From Anoxybacterium sp963668245 (GTDB lineage Bacteria; Bacillota; Clostridia; Peptostreptococcales; Anaerovoracaceae), in NCBI GenBank assembly GCA_963668245.2, contig OY764195.2, positions 2,480,001 to 2,544,000 on the forward strand: a stretch of 64,000 bases of DNA, read 5' to 3'. Positions within the stretch are counted from its first letter, which is position 1; each line of letters starts with the position of its first letter. Shown here piece by piece: positions 1-9,822 of the stretch. Both the position numbers and the translations under genes were made by a program. The notes below the pieces were generated by a model, which saw nothing but the letters and a program-made list of their open reading frames with translations, searched no databases and had not been told where the DNA came from.

Positions 1-817
1 TAACTGGTTTTCCTTCTAAATTGCAAAGCTTGATGATTTTTTTCTGTATCATCGGAACCTGTTCAGCAGGAATTTCAACTCCCAAATCACCTCTTGCAAC
101 CATCACTGCATCAGATGCCAAAACAATGTCTAAAATATTATCAACGCCTTCCATATTTTCTATCTTCGCGATGATTTTAATATGGCCGCCACCATTTGCT
201 TTCAAAAATTCACGCATCTCTTTGACGTCAGTACCTTTTCTGACGAAAGAAGCTGCAATAAAATCAACCCTCTGTTTGATGCCAAAAATAATATCTTCTT
301 TATCTTTTTCAGTTATCGCTGGCAATTTCACTTTGACTCCAGGAACATTAATGCTTTTATAATTTTTTACAGGTCCTCCATTATTGATATGGCAAACAAT
401 TTGAGGTGCTTTGATTGCTTTGACAGTCAGACCAATTAATCCGTCATCAATTAGAATCTGATCTCCCACTTTTACATCATCAATAAGACCTTTATAGGAA
501 ACGGTACACATGGTGTCAGTTCCATCTACCTCATCCATGGTGAGAATGAATTCTTGCCCTTCCACAAGATTCACTTCCCCTGCTGAAAAAGTACCAGTTC
601 TAATTTCAGGGCCCTTAGTATCTAAGATAATAGAAATCGGCAAGTCCAATTCTGCACGCAATTCTTTCACCAAATCGATTTTGCTTTTTTGTTCTTCATG
701 ACTACCATGAGAGAAATTCATGCGGGCAGCGTTCATCCCTGCCAACATCATCTCTTTTAAAATCTGTCTGTTTTGACTTGTTGGACCAATCGTACAAATG
801 ATTTTTGTTTTTTTCAT
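1..817 (-). CDS. pyk: Pyruvate kinase, C-terminus cut by window edge
   Basis: Catalyses phosphoenolpyruvate plus ADP to pyruvate plus ATP, the last step of glycolysis, in the cytoplasm. I translated the minus strand from ATG at 817 and it stays open to base 1, giving about 272 codons. The start is MKKTKIICTIGPTSQN. Family motifs visible are DTKGPEIRTG (substrate/metal region, after which the B domain follows), KIENMEGVDN with the catalytic Lys, and VARGDLGVEIP of the active-site helix. An AGGAGAAATTATT ribosome site precedes the ATG. The start lies 11 bases after the pfkA stop, so the two are surely co-transcribed. The C-terminal allosteric domain is outside the window. Confidence 0.97.
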   Translation of the reverse strand, partial: MKKTKIICTIGPTSQNRQILKEMMLAGMNAARMNFSHGSHEEQKSKIDLVKELRAELDLPISIILDTKGPEIRTGTFSAGEVNLVEGQEFILTMDEVDGTDTMCTVSYKGLIDDVKVGDQILIDDGLIGLTVKAIKAPQIVCHINNGGPVKNYKSINVPGVKVKLPAITEKDKEDIIFGIKQRVDFIAASFVRKGTDVKEMREFLKANGGGHIKIIAKIENMEGVDNILDIVLASDAVMVARGDLGVEIPAEQVPMIQKKIIKLCNLEGKPV

Positions 818-828
818 AATAATTTCTC

Positions 829-1794
829 CTATATAGAAAGAATTCCTGCTAACTCCATCATCTCTTTATCAAATTTTCTTTTCGCCGATAACGCTTCTTC
901 CAAATCGTAATACACGATTTCATCGCCCTTAATGCCCACTGCTTTGCTGGTCATGCCTTCTTCCAAAAGAAGCTCCACCGCCTTATAACCCATTCTGCTT
1001 GCAAGCATACGGTCACGAGCAGTTGGTGAACCACCTCTCTGAATATATCCAAGAACAACAATTTTTGTTTCCATTCCTGTACGTTCTTCAATGGTCTTTG
1101 CCAATTCTTCCGTGCTCATACAGACACCTTCCGCACGAAGAACGATGCTATGCATGCGCCCTCGATTTTTACCCTGAATTAGGTTTCGACAGATCTTATT
1201 GATATCGATTGGTACTTCTGGAATAAGAATACTCTCTGCACCACCAGTGATTCCCGCATGGAGTGCAATATCGCCGCATTGTCTGCCCATGACTTCAATA
1301 ACCGTACTTCTTTCATGTGAAGAAGAAGTATCTCTGATATTTCCAATTGCAGATAGTACCGTATTGACCGCAGTATCAAATCCAATGGTATAATCAGTAT
1401 ATGCCAGATCATTGTCAATGGTTCCAGGAAGACCTATTACAGTAATTCCGGCTTTTGTCAACTCTAAACCACCGTGTAAAGAACCATCTCCACCAATGAC
1501 AACCAGTCCTTCAATTTCAAAATTTTCAAGCATATCAACAGCTCTTCTGAATCCTTCTGGCGTCATAAAACGCTTGCTTCTAGCTGTTTTCAACCAGGTC
1601 CCTCCACGCTGCAATATATCTGACACAGAAGAAACTTCCATTTCTTCTATCTCTCCATTAATAAGTCCTTCATACCCTCTTTGAACACCATAAACCTCCA
1701 TTCGATGAAAAAGTGCGCCACGAACCACTGCTCGTATCGCAGCATTCATTCCCGGTGCATCCCCACCACTTGTTAGAACTGCAATTTTTTTCAC
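829..1794 (-). CDS. pfkA: ATP-dependent 6-phosphofructokinase
   Basis: Phosphorylates fructose 6-phosphate to the 1,6-bisphosphate, the committed step of glycolysis. The 321-residue protein has the usual length of bacterial PfkA. Visible motifs: SGGDAPGMNAA at the N-terminus, GGDGS at residues 101-105 (the Gly form expected for ATP rather than pyrophosphate use), GTIDND at 124-129 with the catalytic Asp, MGR near 169-171, and GYIQRGG in the C-terminal half for sugar-phosphate binding. It lies between dnaE (43 bases upstream) and pyk, all on one strand. That dnaE-pfkA-pyk order is familiar in Firmicutes and suggests one transcript for glycolytic genes, with or without read-through from dnaE. 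Confidence 0.98.
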   Translation of the reverse strand: MKKIAVLTSGGDAPGMNAAIRAVVRGALFHRMEVYGVQRGYEGLINGEIEEMEVSSVSDILQRGGTWLKTARSKRFMTPEGFRRAVDMLENFEIEGLVVIGGDGSLHGGLELTKAGITVIGLPGTIDNDLAYTDYTIGFDTAVNTVLSAIGNIRDTSSSHERSTVIEVMGRQCGDIALHAGITGGAESILIPEVPIDINKICRNLIQGKNRGRMHSIVLRAEGVCMSTEELAKTIEERTGMETKIVVLGYIQRGGSPTARDRMLASRMGYKAVELLLEEGMTSKAVGIKGDEIVYYDLEEALSAKRKFDKEMMELAGILSI

Positions 1795-1837
1795 GCTGAT
1801 TCCCTCCCATAAAAGATTCCTTTTCTAAATAACAAGG

Positions 1838-4800
1838 TTATCGTATGTAATCGTCTCCAACCAAATCCGCAATTTCTTTTCGAAATGCATCTGTTGGGTT
1901 TACCCATAAATCAGATTTTGTTTTATATTTCTTTTTTGAGGCACTACCTATTATTACCACTGGAATATCGCCAGGATACTTTGTGAGAACTTCTCGAATC
2001 CTTGCTAAAATCAAAGATTCCTCTAGATCCTCTGGTATTGTGATTTTTATTGTGGCAGATGGTACCGCGCCGCTGAAATCACCAATTGCAAAAACCTTGT
2101 CCGCCAATAATTTAGGCGCTTCATCTTCTTTAAAATTAATAATCCCTTTAAAAACCACTACCTTATCATTTTGAATCAAATCCGACGAGGATTCATAAAT
2201 ATTGGGAAAAACAATTACCTCAGTGGTACCAAACAAATCTTCAAGCTGAACAAACGCCATCATTTTATTCTTTTTTGTCAGCAAAGTTTTTTTGCTGCTA
2301 ATCATACCAGCCATAATAGCACTCATTCCGTCTCGAATCTCAATATTGCCCTCAGCATGCATCAAATCTTCAGAAGTAACCGTGGCAATTTGTTTTATTT
2401 TCTCCTCATAATCAGAAAGAGGATGTCCCGTTAGATATACTCCTAGCATTTCTTTTTCCATCGCCATAAGAATTTCTTTTGAGAAGTTTCCGATGTCCGG
2501 AAGTCTCCCCCCCATTCCAGAGCTCTGCATACTCTCAGCATTCATCTGAAACAATGATATTTGTCCCTCAATATTTTTTCGAGAATTGTTTTGCTCCGAT
2601 TCAATGAGCCCCTCATATACAGCCATATGCTTGGCTCTATTTTCATCAAGACAATCTAGGGCGCCTGCTTTAATCAAGCTTTCAATTGCTTTTTTATTGA
2701 TTTCATGAATGTCAACCTGACTGATAAATTGAAAAATATCAGCTGGAGCACCTTTTTCTTTTCTCATACTGGTAATGGCGTCAATCACACCTTCGCCAAC
2801 ATTTTTTACTCCCAATAATCCAAAACGAATCTTTCCGTCTTTTACCGTAAACTTCTTACTGCTCTCATTGATATCAGGTGGAAGTACAGGAATCTTCATT
2901 TCACTGCAATTCCTAATATATTTAGCAATCTGCGTAGAGTCACCGATTACGCTAGTCATCAAAGCAGCCATAAATTCTACAGGATAATACGTCTTTAAGT
3001 AGGCAGTTTGATATGCCAATACTGCATATGCAGCAGCATGAGACTTGTTAAAAGCATATTCTGCAAAGCTTATCATTTGGTTATAGATTTCTTTTGCCGC
3101 CTGTTCTGAGATACCATTTCTGACACATCCTTGAATTTCAACTGCGCCATTTTCCCCATCTTTACCATGAACAAAATATTCCTGTTCTTGCAACATGATA
3201 TCCATTTTTTTCTTACTCATAGCTCTACGCACCAAATCACTACGCCCGTAGGTATATCCTGCTAAATCCCTTACAATTTGCATTACCTGCTCTTGGTATA
3301 CAAGACAGCCATAAGTAACCGATAGGATTGGTTCTAAACTCGGATCAATATAAGTGATTTTATCTGGATTTTTTTTGTTTTCAATATAAGTTGGAATAGA
3401 CCCCATTGGACCTGGACGGTAAAGTGAGATTCCTGCAACGATATCCTCAAAGCAGTCAGGTTTTAAGCTTTTCATAAACTGTGTCATCCCAGAACTTTCA
3501 AGCTGAAAAACGCCTTGTGTATTTCCACAGCTAATCAGATCAAAGGTAGATTTATCATCATATATCATTTTTGATAAGTTTATCTGAATACCATGATTCT
3601 GCTCAATCAACTCAAGAGCATCTCGGATTACAGTCAAATTCCTCAGTCCCAAAAAGTCCATCTTGAGTAATCCTAACTCCTCGATGGTTCCCATTGGAAA
3701 CTGAGTACTGATACCTTTATCTGCTAAATATAAAGGCACATATTCATGAATGCTCTTTTTAGAAATCACCACACCGGCTGCATGTGTTGAAGCATGCCGT
3801 GACATTCCCTCAAGGGCTTTTGCTGTATCCAGAAGCTCTTTTACTCGTCGGTCTTCTTCATATGACGCTTTTAACTCTGGATTGAGATCTAACGCTTTTT
3901 GAATGGTCATCTTTAAGTCAAACGGAATCGCTTTTGCAATGATATCCACCTCGTTATAGCTCATATTCATAGCCCGACCCACATCTCGAACAGCTGCTTT
4001 TGCTTTCATGGTACCAAAGGTTATAATCTGTGCAACCTTATCAGCCCCATATTTTTCAACAACATAATTGATGACCTCTTGCCTTCTCTCATAGCAGAAA
4101 TCAATATCAATATCCGGCATACTAATACGTTCTGGATTTAAAAAACGCTCGAAAATGAGGCCATATCTGATTGGATCGATATCAGTTATTTTCAATGCAT
4201 ATGCAACAATACTACCTGCAGCAGAACCTCTTCCAGGTCCAACCATAATGCCATTGCTTCTTGCATAGTTGATAAAATCCCAAACGATCAAAAAATACTC
4301 CACATATCCCATGTTTACGATAGTGGATAATTCGTATTCCAAACGGTCGTAAAGTCCCTTAGTAATCGTTCCGTAACGATCTTCCATGCCCAAATTACAT
4401 AGTTCTCTGAGATATGCCTCATTTTCTTTTCCTTCTGGTGCATGAAATTCTGGTAAGTGGATTTGCCCAAATTCAAATTCAACATTACACTCTGCTGCAA
4501 TCTTTTTTGTATTCTCAATAGCTTCTGGAAATCCAGCAAAAATACGAGTCATTTCATCTTCAGATTTTAGATAAAACTGGTCATTTGGAAACCTCATACG
4601 GTTTTCATCGTCTACTGTTTTTGCCGTTTGAATACAAAGCAACACATCATGAGCCAAAGCATCCTCTCGTTTTACATAATGAACATCATTTGTCGCAACA
4701 AACGGAATATCAGTTTCATCATGCAAACGCATCATGCCTGGTAAAATTTGTACTTGCTCTTCCAATCCCTGATCCTGCAATTCCAAATAAAAATTGCCTG

Positions 4801-5299
4801 GTCCAAATATTTCAAGAAGAGAAAGTGCTTCCTGTTTTGCGCCTTCATAATCACGGTTGTAAAGCTTCCATTGGACATCCCCTGCCAAGCAAGCACTTAA
4901 CGCAATCAAACCTTCACTATATTTTTCAAGGATGGAATGATCAATCCTCGGTTTATAATAGAACCCCTCTGTATATCCAGCAGAAACAATCTTCATCAGG
5001 TTGTGATACCCAATATCATTTTTCGCAAGAAGAACCAGGTGACCTTGATGTTTGTCCTTCTCTGCATCTTTATCTGTCATTTTTCTAGCTGCAGTATACA
5101 CTTCGCATCCTATGATTGGCTTGATTCCATTCTTTTTTGCTTCTTTATAAAAATCAATGACACCAAACATCGCACCATGGTCTGTAATCGCCACGGCATC
5201 CATGCCTAGCGCTTTCGTCCCAGCAATCAAATCTTTGATTCTGGCCGCGCCATCTAAAAGACTGTATTCCGTATGTACGTGAAGATGTGTAAACGTCAT
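1838..5299 (-). CDS. dnaE: DNA polymerase III alpha subunit, DnaE type
   Basis: Replicative C-family polymerase. The 1,153-residue length and N-terminal PHP domain without an inserted exonuclease mark DnaE rather than PolC. The PHP domain starts with HLHVHTEYSLLDG (residues 5-17). The polymerase active site shows GPGRGSAAGS and PDIDIDF near residues 394-400, which carries the catalytic aspartates. A helix-hairpin-helix region lies around 850-880 and an OB-fold around 990-1070. In Firmicutes with both enzymes, DnaE extends RNA primers before PolC takes over; that role is family knowledge, and polC is not in this window. The gene heads the dnaE-pfkA-pyk run. I did not find a convincing promoter upstream. 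Confidence 0.97.
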   Translation of the reverse strand: MTFTHLHVHTEYSLLDGAARIKDLIAGTKALGMDAVAITDHGAMFGVIDFYKEAKKNGIKPIIGCEVYTAARKMTDKDAEKDKHQGHLVLLAKNDIGYHNLMKIVSAGYTEGFYYKPRIDHSILEKYSEGLIALSACLAGDVQWKLYNRDYEGAKQEALSLLEIFGPGNFYLELQDQGLEEQVQILPGMMRLHDETDIPFVATNDVHYVKREDALAHDVLLCIQTAKTVDDENRMRFPNDQFYLKSEDEMTRIFAGFPEAIENTKKIAAECNVEFEFGQIHLPEFHAPEGKENEAYLRELCNLGMEDRYGTITKGLYDRLEYELSTIVNMGYVEYFLIVWDFINYARSNGIMVGPGRGSAAGSIVAYALKITDIDPIRYGLIFERFLNPERISMPDIDIDFCYERRQEVINYVVEKYGADKVAQIITFGTMKAKAAVRDVGRAMNMSYNEVDIIAKAIPFDLKMTIQKALDLNPELKASYEEDRRVKELLDTAKALEGMSRHASTHAAGVVISKKSIHEYVPLYLADKGISTQFPMGTIEELGLLKMDFLGLRNLTVIRDALELIEQNHGIQINLSKMIYDDKSTFDLISCGNTQGVFQLESSGMTQFMKSLKPDCFEDIVAGISLYRPGPMGSIPTYIENKKNPDKITYIDPSLEPILSVTYGCLVYQEQVMQIVRDLAGYTYGRSDLVRRAMSKKKMDIMLQEQEYFVHGKDGENGAVEIQGCVRNGISEQAAKEIYNQMISFAEYAFNKSHAAAYAVLAYQTAYLKTYYPVEFMAALMTSVIGDSTQIAKYIRNCSEMKIPVLPPDINESSKKFTVKDGKIRFGLLGVKNVGEGVIDAITSMRKEKGAPADIFQFISQVDIHEINKKAIESLIKAGALDCLDENRAKHMAVYEGLIESEQNNSRKNIEGQISLFQMNAESMQSSGMGGRLPDIGNFSKEILMAMEKEMLGVYLTGHPLSDYEEKIKQIATVTSEDLMHAEGNIEIRDGMSAIMAGMISSKKTLLTKKNKMMAFVQLEDLFGTTEVIVFPNIYESSSDLIQNDKVVVFKGIINFKEDEAPKLLADKVFAIGDFSGAVPSATIKITIPEDLEESLILARIREVLTKYPGDIPVVIIGSASKKKYKTKSDLWVNPTDAFRKEIADLVGDDYIR

Positions 5300-5402
5300 A
5301 TGCTATCCCTTTTCCTTATCCCTTTGTTTTTTATTGACCAATATATTTTACCATAACAAGTGATAAGATTGTACAAAAATAACATACTTTTTACAATAAA
5401 TT

Positions 5403-5466
5403 AACAACCAACAAATAACCAAAACATAACCAATCTATCAACTAATCATAAATCAAGTTGGTTGTT
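5403..5466. repeat. Inverted repeat with 10-bp arms, possible weak terminator
   Basis: AACAACCAAC at 5403-5412 is matched by GTTGGTTGTT at 5457-5466, separated by 44 bases that hold several AACCAA-like words. It lies just past the stop of the stalk-domain gene (5491) on the minus strand. There is no T-run, so termination is uncertain. Confidence 0.35.
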
Positions 5467-5490
5467 GGAATTACAGTTCAATCCAATTTT

Positions 5491-6126
5491 TTAATCAATT
5501 ACTGTAAAAATTGCATCTTCGACGGAAACAAATTCGTCCTCAATACCCAATTGAAAAACAAATTGGTAGTTTCCTGTTTCTTCAAAGTCTAAGCCTTCCA
5601 TATATATTTCTCCCATCAAACCTTTTTCATCAATCATATCTACAAATGTTTCCGTAGAACTGATTTCTTTTCCTTCTGGATCTAACACGATGATACGGTA
5701 ATTCCAAACATCACTTTTCATCGGACCAAATTCATAATAAATATCTACATTTTTATCAAAACCTGCCACATCAAAACTGGAGCCAACGCCTTTCAGCGTT
5801 AAACTTCCATCATCCTCTTGCAGCACATCCTTTACAAATACCATGTTGATTTCAGGTTTTACGATAGAGACCATTTTATCTTGATTATCCCATACGACAT
5901 ATGCTTTAAACTGCTCAGCTGCTTCTCTTACAGAAATCATTGCTGTTCCATCATCTAAAAACGAATACTTATCCTCCCCTAAGATAGTATCGTTCATCAT
6001 AATTCGAATTGCAGATGATTTTTGTGTCTGATTATCTGATCCTCCAAAAGAAACCACTGAAGTCATGATTAACAGTAACGCTATCATGATGACCATAGCC
6101 GTTTTTCGTTTCATAAACTTATTCAT
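5491..6126 (-). CDS. Secreted protein with copper amine oxidase N-terminal-like (stalk) domain
   Basis: I chose the ATG at 6126 because AGGGGGGTGCTTGT sits directly upstream; an earlier in-frame ATG at 6165 has no ribosome site. The 211-residue product begins MNKFMKRKTAMVIMIALLL, a signal peptide with a basic head and hydrophobic core ending near residue 30. Residues 38-90 show the pattern of the amine-oxidase N-terminal stalk domain (IRIMMND, then GTAMISVREAAE, then WDN..KMVSI), a repeat common in cell-surface proteins of Clostridia. The rest (about 100-211) is beta-rich and I do not recognise it. Probably exported and wall- or peptidoglycan-associated. No enzymatic copper role is implied. 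It stands alone between pyrE and dnaE. Confidence 0.75.
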   Translation of the reverse strand: MNKFMKRKTAMVIMIALLLIMTSVVSFGGSDNQTQKSSAIRIMMNDTILGEDKYSFLDDGTAMISVREAAEQFKAYVVWDNQDKMVSIVKPEINMVFVKDVLQEDDGSLTLKGVGSSFDVAGFDKNVDIYYEFGPMKSDVWNYRIIVLDPEGKEISSTETFVDMIDEKGLMGEIYMEGLDFEETGNYQFVFQLGIEDEFVSVEDAIFTVID

Positions 6127-6252
6127 ACAAGCACCCCCCTTGCATTGCGACTGAGAAAATGGCAAATATTCGATTATTTGACGAATTTCTATGTAAATTC
6201 ATCAACCCCTTTATGTTTGTTGTTTTATTCCCACTACAAAGTATCCGAAACA

Positions 6253-6282
6253 AGGAAAAACCAGCCATAGCTGGTTTTTCCT
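6253..6282 (-). terminator. Intrinsic terminator of the pyr operon
   Basis: AGGAAAAACCAG (6253-6264) and CTGGTTTTTCCT (6271-6282) form a perfect 12-bp stem with a 6-base loop, 88 bases past the pyrE stop. On the minus strand the T-rich part lies in the 3' arm and just after it. Confidence 0.75.
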
Positions 6283-6369
6283 GAAAAATAATACGATTCA
6301 TTTTTATAATGCCAAACGTCCGTCTTCTAATTTATTTCGTGGGTTATCATGACTCACTCTATATCTGAC

Positions 6370-7059
6370 TTATTCCGATCTCACACAATACGCTTTTAAG
6401 TATCCTTCAATCCGTTCTTTCATCTGGTCATCAATGAATACCTTTCCATCGATTTCCTTTTGATGAAGATGAGTCAATATTTCTCGAATGTTGACAATCG
6501 AATACGTATTGATGCCGTAGTCTTCTTTTAATTCTTGAATTGCTGTTTTATCACCACTGCCACGTTCCATCCGGTCAACAGACACGATGAGACCTTCTAT
6601 TTTTACGTCAAGGGCAGTAAGAATTGGGACACATTCTCTCATTGCAGTCCCAGCTGTGATTACATCTTCTACAATCAAAACAGAATCACCCGGCTGCAAC
6701 TGATATCCTAGCAAAGTACCACCTTCACCATGATCTTTTGCTTCTTTTCTATTGGAACAATAATAAATATCTTTGTCATGGTTTTGTGCAAGGGCGATAG
6801 CGGTCGCTACGGATATTGGAATACCCTTGTATGCAGGACCAAAGAGAGCCTTCACATCAGAAGAAACATGCCCTGACTGCATTTGATCAATAATACAATC
6901 CCCATAAAATCCACCGAGTCCTGCAAGTTGCTTTCCTGTTTTATAATTTCCAGTATTGATAAAGTACGGTGTTTTTCTTCCACTCTTTGTCGTAAAATCG
7001 CCAAAGGTCAATACACCTGAACGTACCATAAATTCTATAAAATCCGTTTTATAACTCAT
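6370..7059 (-). CDS. pyrE: Orotate phosphoribosyltransferase
   Basis: Joins orotate to PRPP to make orotidine 5'-monophosphate, the fifth step of pyrimidine synthesis. The protein has 229 residues. The PRPP-binding motif is visible as VLIVEDVITAGTAM around residues 120-133, and an earlier FGPAYKGIP loop binds phosphate. Last gene of the pyr operon; its start overlaps the pyrD stop by 11 bases, so translation is probably coupled. A strong hairpin follows. Confidence 0.97.
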   Translation of the reverse strand: MSYKTDFIEFMVRSGVLTFGDFTTKSGRKTPYFINTGNYKTGKQLAGLGGFYGDCIIDQMQSGHVSSDVKALFGPAYKGIPISVATAIALAQNHDKDIYYCSNRKEAKDHGEGGTLLGYQLQPGDSVLIVEDVITAGTAMRECVPILTALDVKIEGLIVSVDRMERGSGDKTAIQELKEDYGINTYSIVNIREILTHLHQKEIDGKVFIDDQMKERIEGYLKAYCVRSE

Positions 7060-7969
7060 TCATGCTCTCCCTTATTTCCTGTAAATTTTGATACCCATTT
7101 CCCTCCATAAAGGAAATCAATTCATTTTTAATACGTACTGGAGCAGTTGGATCCACCAAAGCTGCCGTTCCAACGGATATTGCCGTAGCACCAGCCATTA
7201 AAAACTCTACAGCATCTTCTCCTGTCATAATTCCACCAAGTCCGATAATTGGGAGCTTGACAGCACGTCTTACCTGATACACCATGCGAATGGCAACCGG
7301 CTTAATCGCGGGTCCTGAAAATCCTCCCATTTGATTCCATAATACTGGTTTTTTCTTTCGAATATCAATTTTCATTCCCAGAAGCGTATTGATTAAAGAA
7401 ATCCCATCGGCACCTTCTGATTCCACTGCTTTGGCAATTTCTGTGATATCAGTCACATTAGGAGTCAGTTTCATAAAAAACGGCTTTTTACTCACTTTGC
7501 GTATTTCCCTTGTTACTTCAGCTGCCATATTAGCATTTGCGCCAAAGCTAATCCCGCCTTCTTTTACATTTGGGCAAGATACATTCACTTCCAGCATATC
7601 TACGTCCGTCTCACTTAATCGCTCTACAACACGGCAATACTCTTCTAGTGTCTTTCCCACTACATTAGCAATTACCTTGGGCTGAAATCCTCTTAGATAA
7701 GACAATTCTTCTTGAATAAAGGATTCTATCCCTGGATTTTGAAGACCTACAGAATTCAGCATTCCACCATAGGTTTCTGCAATTCGCGGTGTAGGATTTC
7801 CATCCCATGGATCCATGGCAACCCCTTTGGTTATCACTGCGCCTAATTCATTGATATCATAAAAGGCACCACTTTCTCGTGCTGAAAATGTACCTGATGC
7901 AGTTGTAATAGGGTTATCTAGTGTAATGCCAGCCATAGACACTTGAATATTTGGTTGGTTTTTACTCAT
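7049..7969 (-). CDS. pyrD: Dihydroorotate dehydrogenase, class 1B catalytic subunit
   Basis: Oxidises dihydroorotate to orotate with FMN, passing electrons to PyrK and NAD. I chose ATG 7969 (306 residues) because GAGGTGG lies 6 bases upstream; the longer frame from 7990 sits inside pyrK. Motifs: TTASGTFSARES near the N-terminus, EVNVSCPN with the catalytic Cys typical of class 1, KLTPNVTDI, and GLGGIMTGEDA that holds the FMN phosphate. It overlaps pyrK by 8 bases and pyrE by 11. The neighbouring pyrK shows that it is the NAD-linked 1B form. Confidence 0.97.
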   Translation of the reverse strand: MSKNQPNIQVSMAGITLDNPITTASGTFSARESGAFYDINELGAVITKGVAMDPWDGNPTPRIAETYGGMLNSVGLQNPGIESFIQEELSYLRGFQPKVIANVVGKTLEEYCRVVERLSETDVDMLEVNVSCPNVKEGGISFGANANMAAEVTREIRKVSKKPFFMKLTPNVTDITEIAKAVESEGADGISLINTLLGMKIDIRKKKPVLWNQMGGFSGPAIKPVAIRMVYQVRRAVKLPIIGLGGIMTGEDAVEFLMAGATAISVGTAALVDPTAPVRIKNELISFMEGNGYQNLQEIRESMNEL

Positions 7970-8825
7970 TCCAAGCCACCTCATTTCCAAAGAAAACAGG
8001 ACCGTCTTTGCATACTTTTTTTTGTTTTATTTGGGTTTCTCCATCCTGAACTTCTTTTGTTTTGCAAGTGCACCCTACGCAAGCGCCATATCCGCATCCC
8101 ATACGTTCTTCAAGTGAAACTTGAAAAGGAATGCTTTCCATCTCACAATATGTCGCAAGTGCCGTAAGCATGGGTTTTGGCCCACAAGATAAAATATAAT
8201 CCGGATGAATCCCCTCTTTTAAAATGCAATCCAGCACATTGCCCTTGAAGCCTTCTGCCCCATCATCGGTTGAAACATAGACAGAATCACAATATTCTCC
8301 CAGTTCTTTTGTTAAAAAGGATTGATTCTGAAATCCAAGTACCGCTAAAAGACCAATGGAATCCTTTCTCTTATTTAATCTACATCTAAGATTTTTTGCT
8401 AGTTCAACCATAGGAGGAACACCTACACCACCAGCTACCAAGCAGATTGTTTTATGGCAGTCAGGTTCTCTTTTTTCAGCAGCAGCTTCGTCTTCTTCTC
8501 CGCAAATGGATTGAAAAATCGCATTCAAATCATATCCGTGTCCAAGAGGAGAGCTAAAGGATATAGTAAAACCTTTTTCATAAGTTGAAAGTTCTTTTGT
8601 CCCGTCCCCTACTATTTTATATACTAGAGTCAGTTGATCTTGACTTACATTACAAATACTAATGGGCCTTGGCAGCAGTTTACTCTTGTCATTTAGGTAC
8701 ACATTTACAAACTGTCCTGGTTCTGAATCAATCACAGAATCTTTTCCTTGGATTACCATTTGAAAAATCTCACGACCAATCATTTCATTGGATAATATAA
8801 TTCCTTGGTTCACTTTTTTCATCAT
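7962..8825 (-). CDS. pyrK: Dihydroorotate dehydrogenase electron transfer subunit
   Basis: Carries electrons from PyrD through a [2Fe-2S] cluster and FAD to NAD. The 287-residue protein shows LPRPISICN (FAD binding, near 52-60), a GGVGVPPM nucleotide-binding loop near 155, and a C-terminal cluster motif CGYGACVGCTCKT followed by a fourth Cys in KKVCKDGPVF. About 30 residues longer than usual because of an acidic stretch (EEDEAAAEKREPD) near residues 130-145. It overlaps pyrF by four bases (ATGA) and pyrD by eight. Confidence 0.95.
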   Translation of the reverse strand: MMKKVNQGIILSNEMIGREIFQMVIQGKDSVIDSEPGQFVNVYLNDKSKLLPRPISICNVSQDQLTLVYKIVGDGTKELSTYEKGFTISFSSPLGHGYDLNAIFQSICGEEDEAAAEKREPDCHKTICLVAGGVGVPPMVELAKNLRCRLNKRKDSIGLLAVLGFQNQSFLTKELGEYCDSVYVSTDDGAEGFKGNVLDCILKEGIHPDYILSCGPKPMLTALATYCEMESIPFQVSLEERMGCGYGACVGCTCKTKEVQDGETQIKQKKVCKDGPVFFGNEVAWNE

Positions 8826-9736
8826 AACGCACCCTCCAAGTCCAATCTCATAGCCATCGCAGCATCTCTTGCTGCATCAGCCACATTATGGTCTTGGTAC
8901 TTGCCGTCCTTTTTGTACGCACCAATAATTCCTCGTGATGAATTGACGATACAGCCCTTTCCATCTTGATCAAAATATCCTTTTAAGTCTGCCGCAGTCC
9001 CACCTTGAGCGCCATATCCCGGAATCAGGAAAAATGTATGTGGCATTTTGATTCTCAGCTGTCGTCCTTGTTCTTGATACGTAGCACCGACAACAGCCGC
9101 TATCTTGCTATATCCATTTTTACCCATAGCTAAGGTTCCCCATTCACTGACCAATTTTGCCACATGCTCATAGATTGGCATTCCATCGCAAATTAAATCT
9201 TGTATTTCTTTTCCTGATGGATTACTTGTTTTCACTAATAAGAATAATCCTTTATCATATTCATTACAAGGCTGAACAAATGGTTTGATTGCGTCAAATC
9301 CCATAAAAGGATTCAAAGTAACTGCATCCTCATTCCAAAGATCAAAATGTTCTCCTTCAATTTCTACCCCATTGATATGTGCAGCATAAGCAGTAGCCGT
9401 AGATGCAATGTCTCCTCTTTTGATGTCACCAATGACCATCAATCCCTTTTCTTTTGCATAGTAGATTGTTTCCATATACGCTGTCAGTCCATCAAGACCA
9501 TATTGCTCGTACATTGCAATCTGTAACTTTACAGCAGGTACAATATCACATACCCCATCTATGATTTCTCTATTAAACGAAAACAGCATATTTGCAACCG
9601 CCTTCGATGTTTTTCCATATTGGTTCAGCATCTCTGACTTTAAAGTTCCTGGAATCATCTCATAAGTTGGGTCCAATCCAACCACCGTTGGATTCTTTAG
9701 AGAGTCTATTTTTTCCATCAACCGATCTATCATCAA
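8822..9736 (-). CDS. pyrF: Orotidine 5'-phosphate decarboxylase, long (type 2) form
   Basis: Decarboxylates OMP to UMP, the last step of the pathway. At 304 residues it is the longer PyrF type found in many Clostridia and mycobacteria. VGLDPTYEMIPG lies near the N-terminus and the catalytic motif VIGDIKRGDIASTA, with its Asp-Lys-Asp set, is at about residues 97-110. The phosphate-binding end GYGAQGG and NSSRGI are also present. It precedes pyrK with a four-base overlap and follows pyrC by 86 bases. Confidence 0.96.
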   Translation of the reverse strand: MMIDRLMEKIDSLKNPTVVGLDPTYEMIPGTLKSEMLNQYGKTSKAVANMLFSFNREIIDGVCDIVPAVKLQIAMYEQYGLDGLTAYMETIYYAKEKGLMVIGDIKRGDIASTATAYAAHINGVEIEGEHFDLWNEDAVTLNPFMGFDAIKPFVQPCNEYDKGLFLLVKTSNPSGKEIQDLICDGMPIYEHVAKLVSEWGTLAMGKNGYSKIAAVVGATYQEQGRQLRIKMPHTFFLIPGYGAQGGTAADLKGYFDQDGKGCIVNSSRGIIGAYKKDGKYQDHNVADAARDAAMAMRLDLEGAL

Positions 9737-9822
9737 TTACCTCCTAATTTCCACTTCATAACAACTTCTTATATAACATAGCATTACATAACTTGATATA
9801 CCTTTACATCCAATGACATTTT

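Noticed and set aside
4585..5088. Open frame of 167 codons on the plus strand
   Set aside because: It lies entirely inside dnaE on the other strand, has no ribosome site, and its sequence is a mirror of the dnaE codons.
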